A stretch of 64,000 nt of DNA. It comes from UBA830 sp038146925. Its GTDB lineage: Bacteria > Pseudomonadota > Alphaproteobacteria > MPNO01 > UBA830. The notes under the pieces are model-generated. The model did not search any database. It was not told the DNA's origin and worked only from the letters and a program-made list of their open reading frames with translations. Location of the stretch: positions 40,504 through 104,503 of the forward strand of contig JAYQSP010000005.1 of assembly GCA_038146925.1 (NCBI GenBank). Direction: 5' to 3'. Position 1 is the stretch's first letter. Each line of letters starts with the position of its first letter. The position numbers were made by a program, and so were the translations under genes. This document shows, one piece after another, positions 45,570 to 54,656 of this stretch.

Positions 45570-46886
45570 ATGGATACGCTTACAACGACCACGCTCGATT
45601 ACCAGTCCGGATTCGGGAACGAATTCGCAACCGAGGCGTTGCCGGGCGCTCTGCCGGAAGGACAGAATTCGCCGCAGAAAGCCCCTTATAGCCTCTACGC
45701 CGAACTGATCAGCGGCACTGCGTTTACGCAACCGCGGAATGACAATCTACGGAGCTGGATGTACCGGCTGCGACCCTCGGCGCGGCACGGCAAATTCCGG
45801 GCGGCCGACGACGGCCTGTGGCGGACACCGGCCTTCGACGAAGGCGTGCTGACGCCGCAGCAAATGCGCTGGGACCCGATGCCGATCCCGGAGAAGGAAA
45901 CCGATCTGATCGCCGGGTTACAGACCCTTGCCGGTAACGGCGATGCCAACAGTCAGGCGGGCATCGGTATACATATTTATTGCGCCAATGCCTCGATGAC
46001 GGACCGTTATTTCTATAACGCCGACGGCGAGATGCTGTTCGTTCCCCAGCAGGGGCTGCTGCGCTTGATAACCGAAATGGGCGTGGTCGAAGCCTCGCCC
46101 AACGAGATTGCCGTTGTTCCGAGGGGGATCAAATTCCGCGCCGAGCTGCCGGACGGACCGTCACGCGGTTATGTTTGCGAAAACTACGGCGCGCCGCTGC
46201 GATTGCCCGATCTGGGGCCGATCGGATCGAACGGGCTGGCCAATGCGCGCGATTTCCTGGCACCTGTCGCATCGTTCGAGGATCGCGAGGGCGATTTCGA
46301 GATGGTTGCCAAGTTCGGCGGCCATCTATGGGCCTGCGATATCGGGCATTCGCCGCTGGATGCCGTGGCGTGGCACGGAAATCTCTCACCCTATAAATAC
46401 GACCTGGCAAAGTTCATGGCGATCGGGTCTATCAGCTTCGATCATCCGGACCCGTCGATCTTTACGGTCCTGACCTCGCCGTCCGGGCCTCCCGGACTTG
46501 CCAATGTCGATTTCGTCATCTTTCCGCCGCGCTGGATGGTTGCCGAGAATACGTTTCGGCCGCCCTGGTATCACCGGAATTTCATGTCGGAATTCATGGG
46601 GCTGATTCATGGGCAGTACGACGCCAAGGAAGAAGGTTTCGTGCCCGGTGGCGCCAGCCTGCACAACATGCATTCGGCGCATGGTCCCGACCTCGATGCC
46701 TATGAAAAAGCGACGACATCCGATCTGAAACCCACGCATCTGGCCGCCACGATGGCCTTTATGTTCGAAACCCGCTATCCGATAAAACTGACGGAATGGG
46801 GGGCGAATAGTCCGCAAATTCAGTCCGACTACCAGGATTGCTGGCAGGGGCTGGATAAGAACTTCAACGGGAAAAATAATGCCTGA
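45570..46886 (+). CDS. hmgA: Homogentisate 1,2-dioxygenase
   Basis: This 438-residue iron enzyme opens the ring of homogentisate to maleylacetoacetate in tyrosine and phenylalanine breakdown. It begins DYQSGFGNEFATEALPGALP, a strong family start, and has the iron-ligand region FHHRNFMSEFMGLIHG-like (WYHRNFMSEFMGLIHG), where His and Glu bind iron, and SLHNMHSAHGPD. The ATG at 45570 has GGAGGG seven bases upstream; a GTG at 45564 is too close to that site. It overlaps fahA by 8 bases. No maleylacetoacetate isomerase is nearby. Confidence 0.95.
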   Translation: MDTLTTTTLDYQSGFGNEFATEALPGALPEGQNSPQKAPYSLYAELISGTAFTQPRNDNLRSWMYRLRPSARHGKFRAADDGLWRTPAFDEGVLTPQQMRWDPMPIPEKETDLIAGLQTLAGNGDANSQAGIGIHIYCANASMTDRYFYNADGEMLFVPQQGLLRLITEMGVVEASPNEIAVVPRGIKFRAELPDGPSRGYVCENYGAPLRLPDLGPIGSNGLANARDFLAPVASFEDREGDFEMVAKFGGHLWACDIGHSPLDAVAWHGNLSPYKYDLAKFMAIGSISFDHPDPSIFTVLTSPSGPPGLANVDFVIFPPRWMVAENTFRPPWYHRNFMSEFMGLIHGQYDAKEEGFVPGGASLHNMHSAHGPDLDAYEKATTSDLKPTHLAATMAFMFETRYPIKLTEWGANSPQIQSDYQDCWQGLDKNFNGKNNA

Positions 46887-48201
46887 ACTAAACGAAACCC
46901 ACGATCCGGCGCTGAACAGCTGGGTCGACAGCGCCAACGAACCGGATACCGATTTCCCGGTGCAGAACCTGCCCTTCGGCGTGTATACCGACCTGAAGTC
47001 CGGTGCCGGCAAGGTCGGTATCGCCATCGGCGACATGATCCTCGACATCACGGCGGCGCGCGCCAAGGGCGTGATCGGCGGCGTGGCGGACGATGCGGCC
47101 GGCGCCTGCGCCGGAGATTCTCTGAACGAGTTCATGGCGATGGGCGGCCGGCACTGGTCGGCGTTGCGGGCGGCGGCGTCCAAAGCGCTGCGCTACGATA
47201 CCGAGGAAGGCGAGGCCGCCGAGGCCGTCGCCGACGAAATCCTGGTCGGGCAGGCCGATGTCGCGATGCGCCTGCCGGCGCGGATCGGCGACTACACCGA
47301 TTTCTATTCTTCGATTTTTCACGCGACGAATGTCGGCAAGATGCTGCGTCCGGACAATCCGCTGATGCCGAACTACAAGCACATACCCATTGCCTATCAC
47401 GGCCGCGCGTCGTCGATCGTTCCCAGTGGCGAGACCTGTAAGCGCCCTGTCGGCCAGACAAAGGCGCCGGATGCCGACGCGCCTTCCTTCGGTCCGTCGA
47501 TGGCTTTCGATTACGAGACCGAAATCGGGTTTTTCGTCGGTCCCGGCAACCCGCTGGGCCAGCCGGTCTCCTTGGCCGAGGCGGAAGATCATATCTTCGG
47601 CCTCTGTATCCTCAACGACTGGTCGGCGCGCGATATCCAGGCGTGGGAATACCAGCCGCTGGGTCCGTTCCTCGCCAAGAGCTTCGCTTCCCACATTTCG
47701 CCCTGGGTGGTGACGATGGAAGCGCTGGCGCCTTTCCGCTGCCCCGCGTACGAGCGTCCCGACGGAGATCCCGTGCCATTGCCGTATCTGTCGTCGGAGG
47801 AGAACGAGGCGAACGGCGGTTTCGATCTACAGATCGAAGTATCGATCGCGTCGGAACGGATGCGCGATGCCGGCACGCCGCCGCAGGTTCTCGCCGTCAC
47901 CAATATGCAGCATCTGTACTGGACGATTTTTCAGATGCTGACGCATCACACGTCCAACGGCTGCAACCTGCGTCCCGGCGACATGATGGGCACCGGAACG
48001 ATTTCGGGTCCGACAGAAGACGCGCTGGGGTCCATCCTGGAGATCACGAAGCGTGGCGCGGAACCGGTATCGTTGCCGTCCGGTGAGGAGCGAAAATTCC
48101 TGGCCGACGGCGACGAACTGATCATGCGCGCCTGGTGCGAAGCCGACGGCGCGCGCCGGATCGGTTTTGGCGACTGCCGTGCCGTGATCGAAGGAGCGTA
48201 A
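46879..48201 (+). CDS. fahA: Fumarylacetoacetase
   Basis: This 440-residue enzyme completes the homogentisate pathway by cutting fumarylacetoacetate to fumarate and acetoacetate. Family signs are LPFGVYTDLKSG near the start, DFYSSIFHATNVGKMLRPDNPL (metal and substrate region), PIAYHGRASSIV, YETEIGFFVGPGNP, LNDWSARDIQAWEYQPLG and MGTGTISGPTEDALGS. It overlaps hmgA, so the two are one transcript. It is much larger than the FAH-family proteins at 23-26 kb and is the true fumarylacetoacetase type. Confidence 0.95.
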   Translation: MPELNETHDPALNSWVDSANEPDTDFPVQNLPFGVYTDLKSGAGKVGIAIGDMILDITAARAKGVIGGVADDAAGACAGDSLNEFMAMGGRHWSALRAAASKALRYDTEEGEAAEAVADEILVGQADVAMRLPARIGDYTDFYSSIFHATNVGKMLRPDNPLMPNYKHIPIAYHGRASSIVPSGETCKRPVGQTKAPDADAPSFGPSMAFDYETEIGFFVGPGNPLGQPVSLAEAEDHIFGLCILNDWSARDIQAWEYQPLGPFLAKSFASHISPWVVTMEALAPFRCPAYERPDGDPVPLPYLSSEENEANGGFDLQIEVSIASERMRDAGTPPQVLAVTNMQHLYWTIFQMLTHHTSNGCNLRPGDMMGTGTISGPTEDALGSILEITKRGAEPVSLPSGEERKFLADGDELIMRAWCEADGARRIGFGDCRAVIEGA

Positions 48202-48216
48202 ACCCCTTCCGCCCGG

Positions 48217-48684
48217 TCAGTTGTCCAGCCGCACCAGCTGACCCATATCGGCGCAATCCTCGTCGGTTTTCAGGCCGGCGGCGTGGATACCGTGGGCGGC
48301 CATGTCTTCGTCGACATCCTGGCGGTCCCCGGTGACGCCGACCGCGCCGATCACTTCGCCGGCATCGTTGCGAATCAGACGCCCGCCGCCTTCGGCGAAG
48401 ACCTGACGTTCAGATGCGTCATCGATGAATTTCATGAACATCGGCCGTTCGTTGGCGCGCACCTGCACCAGGCTGGACGAGCGCCCCAGCGCCAGCGCCG
48501 CGTAGGTCTTGCCCAGCGCCATCTCAAGCCGCAGGGCCGAGGCGTGGTCTTCCTTGCCGAATGCTTTGACCACATTGCCCGGCTCGACGACGACGGCGCT
48601 CATCGGCCGCAGATTCAGCTCCCGGCTTTTTTCGAATATGGCGGCAATGATGGTATTGGCCTGATCCAGTGAAATGATGTTCAT
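48217..48684 (-). CDS. GlcG/HbpS-family protein
   Basis: This 155-residue protein is of the GlcG/HbpS family. Recognisable are IISLDQANTIIAAIFEKSREL, ALRLEMALGKTYAALALGRSSS and GGGRLIRNDAGEVIGAVGVTGD with a conserved Gly-rich turn. Some members bind haem or respond to redox stress; others accompany glycolate genes. The exact role here is unknown. It is convergent with fahA, 15 bases apart, and divergent from the orphan molybdenum hydroxylase subunit. Confidence 0.78.
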   Translation of the reverse strand: MNIISLDQANTIIAAIFEKSRELNLRPMSAVVVEPGNVVKAFGKEDHASALRLEMALGKTYAALALGRSSSLVQVRANERPMFMKFIDDASERQVFAEGGGRLIRNDAGEVIGAVGVTGDRQDVDEDMAAHGIHAAGLKTDEDCADMGQLVRLDN

Positions 48685-48772
48685 GATGTTTCTCCCGAAT
48701 ATAAGTGTGTCAGTTATGGGGCAGCGCCTATTGCTGTGCTAGTCTTGCAGAACAAAAAGTGAGGGAAAAACC

Positions 48773-51088
48773 ATGATCGGGGATCGCGTCAAACGGATCG
48801 AGGACCCGGCGTTATTGCGCGGCAAGGCTGTCTTCGTCGACGATATTCACCTTGCCGGCATGCTGCAGGCCGCCTTTCTGCGAAGTCCGCACCCGCATGC
48901 CAAAATCCTTTCCATAGACACATCGGCGGCAAAGGCCGTTGCCGGCGTGCATGCCGTCTACACCCTCGCCGACCTGTCGCCCCATGTGTTGATGGACCGG
49001 CTGCCTCTGCAGTTTCCCACCACCGCCTTCCGGCCGGACGTCACGCCCTGGCTGCTGGCGGGCGAAGAAGTCTGCCACGTGGGCGAGCCTGTCGCGATGG
49101 TCGTCGCCGATACGCGCTATACCGCGGAAGACGCCGCGACGCTGATCGCGGTCGAATACGAGCCGCTGCCGTCGGTTGCCGGATGTGCCGCCGCCTTTGT
49201 CGACGGCGCGCCGCAGGTTCATGCCGGGCGGGACGACAACGTACTGGTCCGTTTCGGACAATCCTATGGCGATGCGAACGCGGCGTTCGCGGGCGCCGCG
49301 CATGTGTTCAGTGAACGTTTCGTCCAGCATCGGGGCGCGGCTCATCCCATCGAAGGACGCGGGGCGCTGGCGCGTTACGATGCGCTGAATGACGCGACGA
49401 CGCTGTGGTCGTCGACCCAGATGTCGCACGAGGTCCGGTCGGCCATCGTGCAGATGTTCGGGATCGACGAAGGACGTATCCGTGTCGTCGCGCCGGATGT
49501 GGGCGGCGGATTCGGGTCGAAATACATAGCGTATCCGGAAGAGGTTGCAGTGGCGCTCGCGGCGCGGCTGCTCGACGCACCGGTGAAATGGATCGAGGAC
49601 CGGCGCGAGCATTTCACGTCCGCCATCCAGGAGCGCGAACAGGACTGGACAATGGAAATCGCCGTCGACGCGGACGGGCATGTCCTCGGTGTGCGCGGTT
49701 CCATGCTGTCGGATCAGGGCGCCTACACGCCGCAGGGCGTCAACATGGCCTATAACGCGTCGACCGGCGTGCCGGGCCCCTACATAGTGCCGAATTACGA
49801 GATCGACGTGCACGTGATGGAAACCAATGCCGTGGCGGCAGCTCCCGTGCGCGGCGCGGGCTATCCCGAAGGCAATTACACGATGGAGCGCCTGCTCGAC
49901 CGGGCGGCGCAGGGACTGGGGATGGACCGCGCGGAAATCCGGCGGCGCAACCTGATCCCCGCCGACAAGATGCCGTACGAAACGCCGCTGAAAACCCGTG
50001 CCGGATCGCCGGTTATGGCCGACAGCGGCGATTTTCTGAAATGCCAGCAGATCGCTCTGGATCGCATCGACTACGCAGGCTTTCCCGAACGCCAGGCCGC
50101 CGCGCGGGCGGAAGGCCGGTATCTCGGCATCGGTCTCGCCAACAGTCTGAAGGGCACTGGGCGCGGGCCGTTCGAATCCGGCGCCGTCCGCATCGAGCGA
50201 TCCGGCAAAGTACGGGTGTTTACCGGCGCGCTGGCGATGGGGCAGGGGCTGAAAACCATGCTGGCACAGGTGACGTCGGAACAGCTCGGCGTTCCTGTCG
50301 AAGAGATCGAGGTCATCTCAGGCGATACCGGTACCATTGCGCTCGGCCTCGGCGGGTTCGCCAGCCGCCAGACTGTGACGGCGGGATCGTCCGTCCACGG
50401 CGCCGCAAAAGAAGTGCGGGCAAAGGTACTGAGAATGGCTGCGCATCTGCTGGAGGCGGCGGAGGAAGACCTGGAGCTGGCAGATGGCGAGGTGCGGGTG
50501 ACAGGATCTGACGTCTCGATCACGGTAAAACAGGTGGCAGAGGCGTGCTCCGGCGCGCCGGGCTACTCCATGCCCGGCGGCATCGAGCCCGGGCTGGAAG
50601 CGTCCGACAATTTCAAACCCTCGGCCCTGACCTACAGCAACGGCGTGCAGGCAGTAGAGGTTGAGGTCGATACCGGCACCGGCGAGGTCAGATTCCTGAA
50701 CTACGTCGTGGTCAGCGACTGCGGCACCCTGATCAATCCGATGATCGTCGACGGTCAGATCGCCGGCGGCGTGGTGCACGGCATCGGCAATGCGCTGTTC
50801 GAATGGATGGGCTACGACGAGAACGGCCAGCCGCTCACCACCAATTTCGGCGAATACACCATGCCGACGGCAACGGAGCTGATCCATCTGGATCTGCAGT
50901 ACGAACATTCGCCGACCCCGCTAAATCCGCTGGGCGTGAAGGGCGTCGGCGAAACCGGCACCGTGCCCGCAGCGGCGGCCATTGTGTCGGCGGTTGAAAA
51001 TGCGCTGGAGCCGTTCGGCGCGCGGATCAGCGATTATCCGGTGAAGCCGGCAAAGATCGTGGAGATCGTGCGAGGAGGCGAAGTCTAG
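48773..51088 (+). CDS. Xanthine-dehydrogenase-family molybdenum-binding subunit (orphan)
   Basis: This 771-residue protein is a second large subunit of the molybdenum hydroxylase family. It has RVKRIEDPALLRGKAVFVDDIH at the start, the FG-rich segment VVAPDVGGGFGSKYIAYPEE, APVRGAGYPEGNYTME, and KGVGETGTVPAAAAIVSAVENA with the catalytic Glu. No FAD or [2Fe-2S] subunit gene is adjacent. It might use the small and middle subunits encoded at 34-35.5 kb, or others outside. It overlaps the exported selenoprotein gene by 4 bases at the 3-prime end (convergent). Confidence 0.9.
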   Translation: MIGDRVKRIEDPALLRGKAVFVDDIHLAGMLQAAFLRSPHPHAKILSIDTSAAKAVAGVHAVYTLADLSPHVLMDRLPLQFPTTAFRPDVTPWLLAGEEVCHVGEPVAMVVADTRYTAEDAATLIAVEYEPLPSVAGCAAAFVDGAPQVHAGRDDNVLVRFGQSYGDANAAFAGAAHVFSERFVQHRGAAHPIEGRGALARYDALNDATTLWSSTQMSHEVRSAIVQMFGIDEGRIRVVAPDVGGGFGSKYIAYPEEVAVALAARLLDAPVKWIEDRREHFTSAIQEREQDWTMEIAVDADGHVLGVRGSMLSDQGAYTPQGVNMAYNASTGVPGPYIVPNYEIDVHVMETNAVAAAPVRGAGYPEGNYTMERLLDRAAQGLGMDRAEIRRRNLIPADKMPYETPLKTRAGSPVMADSGDFLKCQQIALDRIDYAGFPERQAAARAEGRYLGIGLANSLKGTGRGPFESGAVRIERSGKVRVFTGALAMGQGLKTMLAQVTSEQLGVPVEEIEVISGDTGTIALGLGGFASRQTVTAGSSVHGAAKEVRAKVLRMAAHLLEAAEEDLELADGEVRVTGSDVSITVKQVAEACSGAPGYSMPGGIEPGLEASDNFKPSALTYSNGVQAVEVEVDTGTGEVRFLNYVVVSDCGTLINPMIVDGQIAGGVVHGIGNALFEWMGYDENGQPLTTNFGEYTMPTATELIHLDLQYEHSPTPLNPLGVKGVGETGTVPAAAAIVSAVENALEPFGARISDYPVKPAKIVEIVRGGEV

Positions 51089-51675
51089 CCCTTCGCTTCG
51101 CCCTTCAGGATATCGAATATCACGTCCACTTCAGGCCGGTTCTGATAGTTCCGGAGCGAGAACCGGTGGCAAATCGTGCCGTCTTTTCCGACCACGAAAA
51201 TGATTGGCTGGGCAACGCCGTACCACGCGCTCGATTCCGGAAAGCGGGGGTTCTGGATGCCGAAGGCGGGGATGATTTCGCGGTTTTGGTCCGACAGGAA
51301 CGTGTATCCCATGTTACGGGCATCCGTGAACTTTTTCAGCGCATCCGGTGTGTCGCGGGTAATGAAGACGACGTTATAGCCGAGTGCGCGGCAGTCCTTG
51401 ATTCTGGGGTTCCAGGCGACCGCCTGGCGCTTGCAGTGCGGTCACCAGTCCACTGAACGGGAAAACAGGATGACCAGCCCCCGGGCATGAGCCAGCGCCT
51501 TGAAATCCTGATGCTGATTGTTCTGGTCGACGGATTTCAGGTCGTGGGGTATCTTCGCGCCGACGGCCGGACCGTCCTTCAGCGTGTCGTATTTCGCCGA
51601 CGGCGAGGCGGCGATCGCAGGTGCAGCCGCCACGCAGAGCATCAGGACGAGAAGATTTCGAAGCCGGTTCAGCAT
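51085..51675 (-). CDS. Exported redoxin selenoprotein (UxxC), TGA read as selenocysteine
   Basis: The 196-residue frame has one TGA, codon 78 (51444-51442), giving FSRSVDWUPHCKRQ. This is the U-x-x-C active site of an AhpC/TSA-type redoxin, where relatives have WCPFC or WSPYC. After the TGA the family continues: NVVFITRDTPDALKKF, MGYTFLSDQNREIIPAFGI and PIIFVVGKDGTICHRFS. A signal peptide (LLVLMLCVAAAPAIAA) sends it to the periplasm, cleaved near residue 23. A perfect hairpin follows the TGA (51412-51427). A periplasmic selenoprotein is less common than a cytoplasmic one. It is convergent with the orphan molybdenum subunit. Confidence 0.9.
51412..51427 (-). promoter_or_regulatory. Candidate bacterial SECIS hairpin for the UPHC selenoprotein
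   Basis: Minus-strand bases +15 to +20 after the TGA (CCAGGC) pair perfectly with +25 to +30 (GCCUGG). The tetraloop GGUC begins with G. The distance and the GGUC loop closely resemble the E. coli fdhF hairpin, whose loop also contains GGUC. Confidence 0.8.
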
Positions 51676-51749
51676 GACGAGCGCAAATGTACCCGCTCCG
51701 CCGGTGTGGTTCGATTCAACAAATCGTTATCGATCCGCTTCGGCCCGCT

Positions 51750-52817
51750 TCAATCTTCCATCTTCAGCAGCGATTTGGCGTTGCCGCCCCAGATCGCGGC
51801 CTTTTCGCTGCCATCCAGCGTGTCGACCAGATCGACCAGTTCGACCGGGTTGTAGTCGCCCATGTCGTAGGGATAGTCGGTGCCCATGACGATCTTGTCG
51901 GTGCCGTACTGTTCGATCAGGTATTTCAGCTGGTGCGGCGTGAACACGACCGTATCCAGCCACATCTTCTTCAGATAGCTGGTCGGCTCCTTGTCGATAT
52001 TGACGCGCCCGTCCTCGCGCGCCCCCCAGACATGGTCGATCCGCCCGGAATAGGCCGGCAGATACCCGCCGCCATGGGCCAGCAGGATGCGGAGATCGGG
52101 GAACCGTTCCATCACGCCGTCGAAGATCAGCCGGTGCACCGCGATGGTGGTTTCCAGCGGGTTGCCGATGACGTTGTTGAAATAATGGTCCTTGAACCGT
52201 TCGGCGGAGGTGAAGCCGTTGGGATGGATGAAGATCAGCGTGTCCAGTTCCTGCGCCTTGGCCCAGAACTTGTCGAGTCGCGGATCGGAAATTTCCGAGC
52301 CGTTGACGTTGGTCAGGATCTGGAAGCCCTTCAGCCCCAGCTTGGTGACGCCGCGTTCCAGCTCGGTAACCGCCATGTCGGCGTCGTTCAGCGGGATGGT
52401 GCCGAAGGCGACGAAACGATCGGGCATGTTGTCGACGATCTCCGCCAGGCCGTTGTTCACGATCTCCGACGCCTGCATGCAGATTTCCGGCGGCAGCCAG
52501 TAATAGGCCTGAAACGGCGGCGGGATGATGGTCTGCAGGTCGATGCCCATGGCATCCATGTCGATCAGCCGGTGGTCGACGGTCGTCAGATGCGGCATGC
52601 GGTCGACGTTCTGCTGCATGTTCACCTCGCGCGTCATCTCGTTGGCGAACAGGATGGCGGGCTCCATTTCCGGCTTGAAATGCGGCTCCGCGATTTCGGC
52701 GGCTTCCGGAATATGCACATGGCAGTGGATGTCGATGGTGAACACATCCGGTTTTTTCGGCTTCGAGCCGGGCTGCGGACGGGCGGATGTGAAAATGTAG
52801 GGCTGAGCGCCTGCCAT
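51750..52817 (-). CDS. Amidohydrolase-2 (ACMSD-like) family protein
   Basis: This 355-residue metal-dependent enzyme has IDIHCHVHIPEAAE (HxH plus a further His), IFIHPNGFTSAERF, LLAHGGGYLPAYSGRIDH and VMGTDYPYDMGDYNP with the late Asp. It is the fourth recognisable amidohydrolase-2 gene in the window. Related enzymes decarboxylate or hydrolyse aromatic-acid intermediates. It lies 17 bases after the Ldh-family dehydrogenase gene, same strand, and probably shares its transcript. The substrate is unknown. Confidence 0.85.
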   Translation of the reverse strand: MAGAQPYIFTSARPQPGSKPKKPDVFTIDIHCHVHIPEAAEIAEPHFKPEMEPAILFANEMTREVNMQQNVDRMPHLTTVDHRLIDMDAMGIDLQTIIPPPFQAYYWLPPEICMQASEIVNNGLAEIVDNMPDRFVAFGTIPLNDADMAVTELERGVTKLGLKGFQILTNVNGSEISDPRLDKFWAKAQELDTLIFIHPNGFTSAERFKDHYFNNVIGNPLETTIAVHRLIFDGVMERFPDLRILLAHGGGYLPAYSGRIDHVWGAREDGRVNIDKEPTSYLKKMWLDTVVFTPHQLKYLIEQYGTDKIVMGTDYPYDMGDYNPVELVDLVDTLDGSEKAAIWGGNAKSLLKMED

Positions 52818-52834
52818 GAAAGTTTTCTCTGACG

Positions 52835-53902
52835 TTAGGTAAGTGGACTGATTTCGAGTTCTTGCGCGAGTTGGTTGAGATTGTCCAGCAGGGCGGCATG
52901 CACCGGCACGCCGTTGGCTTCGGCATCTGCGATACTGGCGGCGCGGCCGTCACCGGGGACGCGGACGTTTTTCACACCTTTCATCGGTGTCGCCGCGCGC
53001 ATGGTGTCGGCCACGTCATCGACCCGGGCGCCGAAATCCAGCGCGTTGCCGAACCGGGCAGGGTCGACCACGATCATGAAATGGCCGTTATTCACGGGCG
53101 TCTTCTGGTATTCCGCGTCGCCCATGCCTTCGACGTCGACTCCTATCTGCGCACCGGAAAGCGTCGCCGCCAGCAGGCCGACGACCAGTGACAGGGCATA
53201 GCCCTTGTGTCCGCCGATGGGGTTGAGAACGCCTTCCCTGATGCGCGACGAATCCGTGATCGGATTGCCGTCGCGGTCGATCATCCAGTCGGGCGGCAGG
53301 TCCTCGCCGCGCTGCGCGGCGGTGCGCACTTTGCCGAACGACGACACGGTGGTCGCGATATCCATCACGACGTGCGGGCCGTTCTTCGCCGGAATCGCGG
53401 CGGCGATCGGGTTGGTCCCCAGCAGCAGGTCGGCACTGCCCCAGGGCGCCATATGGTTGGCGCTGCCATTGGTGCCGTACAGCGCGATCAGCCCGGCATC
53501 GGCGACCATCGACACATAGGTCGCTGCCGCACCCGCATGGTTGGACCGCCGCGCGCCGACCCAGGCGCAGCCGGCGTCCTGCGCCTTGGCGATGGCGAGT
53601 TTCGTCGCGTATTCGATCACCAGGTGGCCCATGGCGTTGTCGCCGTCGACCAGGGCGGTGGCGGGGGATTCCGCGACCGTGGTGACGGTCGGGGTAACGT
53701 TGATGCCGCCGGCGCGGATGCGCTTCATGTACTGCGCCAGGCGGAAGATGCCGTGGGTATGGAACCCCGCCAGATCCGACGCCACCATCAGGCGGCCGCA
53801 ATCGGCCGCGTCGCGTGCGGGCAGACCGACGCTGGTCAGTGCGCGGGCGATGAAATCTTCAAGCTCGGCGGCGGGAAACCGCCGCGGCGCCGTCTCCGAC
53901 AT
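52835..53902 (-). CDS. Malate/L-lactate dehydrogenase (Ldh_2) family protein
   Basis: This 355-residue NAD(P)-dependent oxidoreductase is of the family that includes ureidoglycolate, L-sulfolactate and 2,3-diketogulonate dehydrogenases. Matching parts are SDLAGFHTHGIFRLAQYM, VVDGDNAMGHLVIEYA, RRSNHAGAAATYVSMVA, PWGSADLLLGTNPIAAAIP and HKGYALSLVVGLLAATLSG. The catalytic His is expected in RRSNHAG. It is the first gene of the two-gene minus-strand pair with the amidohydrolase. The substrate is unknown. Confidence 0.87.
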   Translation of the reverse strand: MSETAPRRFPAAELEDFIARALTSVGLPARDAADCGRLMVASDLAGFHTHGIFRLAQYMKRIRAGGINVTPTVTTVAESPATALVDGDNAMGHLVIEYATKLAIAKAQDAGCAWVGARRSNHAGAAATYVSMVADAGLIALYGTNGSANHMAPWGSADLLLGTNPIAAAIPAKNGPHVVMDIATTVSSFGKVRTAAQRGEDLPPDWMIDRDGNPITDSSRIREGVLNPIGGHKGYALSLVVGLLAATLSGAQIGVDVEGMGDAEYQKTPVNNGHFMIVVDPARFGNALDFGARVDDVADTMRAATPMKGVKNVRVPGDGRAASIADAEANGVPVHAALLDNLNQLAQELEISPLT

Positions 53903-54054
53903 TCGATGCCTTCCCTGTTGGCGAAAGCGATTCTTTTGATTGCGGACAGCATACCGCGCCGGGGTGGGCCGGGGCTAGCGTCAGGGATTCGCGGGTTTCG
54001 TTCCAATCCGCCTCTTTTCATCCGGGCGGCGGCGTGTTTATTGTCCAGGCGAAT

Positions 54055-54141
54055 GCGGACGTGGTGGAATTGGTATACACAACAGACTTAAAATCTGTCG
54101 GTCGCAAGACCATGCGGGTTCAAGTCCCGCCGTCCGCACCA
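54055..54141 (+). tRNA. tRNA-Leu (anticodon UAA)
   Basis: This 87-nt class II tRNA with encoded CCA has acceptor stem GCGGACG with CGTCCGC, a D-arm with GG near the loop (GGTGGAATTGGTATACAC), and anticodon stem ACAGA with TCTGT around loop CTTAAAA, so anticodon TAA. A medium-long variable arm (CGGTCGCAAGACCATG) and T-loop GGTTCAAGTCCC follow, as expected for leucine. It lies in a gap between the dehydrogenase and the monooxygenase-like gene. Confidence 0.95.
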
Positions 54142-54170
54142 GATTGCAGCGCCTGTATAGGGGGAATTCC

Positions 54171-54479
54171 ATGTTCATCGCCATGAACCGCTTTCAGATC
54201 GTGAAGGGCTCGGAAGACGCCTTCGTCGAGGTCTGGCGCAACCGGGATTCGCTGCTGAAAGACGTTGACGGATTCGTCGAATTTCATCTTCTGCGCGGGC
54301 CGGAGGCGGACGATCACACGCTGTTCGCCTCGCACACCATCTGGCGGGACCGCGATGCCTTCGAGGCGTGGACGAAATCCGATCATTTCCGCCGCGCCCA
54401 TGCCAATGCGGGTAACAACGGCGCCTTGTATCTTGGCCATCCCCAGTTCGAGGGGTTCGAGGCGGTACTGGAAGAGTAA
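54171..54479 (+). CDS. Antibiotic biosynthesis monooxygenase (ABM)/IsdG-like protein
   Basis: This 102-residue protein has the dimeric ferredoxin-like ABM fold. Recognisable are MFIAMNRFQIVKGSEDAFVEVW, VDGFVEFHLLRGPEADDHTLFASHTIWRDRDAFEAW and SDHFRRAH, with the His that in IsdG relatives coordinates haem. The ATG at 54171 has a GGGGGAA ribosome site. It follows the tRNA gene by 29 bases. It could degrade haem or be an unrelated small monooxygenase; substrate unknown. Confidence 0.8.
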   Translation: MFIAMNRFQIVKGSEDAFVEVWRNRDSLLKDVDGFVEFHLLRGPEADDHTLFASHTIWRDRDAFEAWTKSDHFRRAHANAGNNGALYLGHPQFEGFEAVLEE

Positions 54480-54497
54480 AATTTCGCCGATGCGGCC

Positions 54498-54656
54498 TTA
54501 AAGAATGGTCGCCCCGTCGCGCAGGCCCCGATAGCGGTCTTCGCACACATCCCAGTCCACAACGTGCCAGAACGCGTCCAGCCAGTCGGCGCGGCTGTCG
54601 TGGCCGTGATGGTTCCACAGATCGCAGATCAGGATGCCCGGCTTGGCGATGGGCAG
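54498..54656 (-). pseudogene. Fe/Mn superoxide dismutase, C-terminal remnant
   Basis: The minus strand encodes LPIAKPGILICDLWNHHGHD and DWLDAFWHVVDWDVCEDRY before a TAA. This matches the last part of Fe/Mn-SOD: the D-x-W-x-H metal-ligand motif (DLWNH) and the following W-rich helix. The active-site Asp and His are present, but all earlier sequence is missing. At about 54656 the match ends abruptly and the Rrf2 gene of the other strand begins, suggesting a deletion joined the two. Confidence 0.7.
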
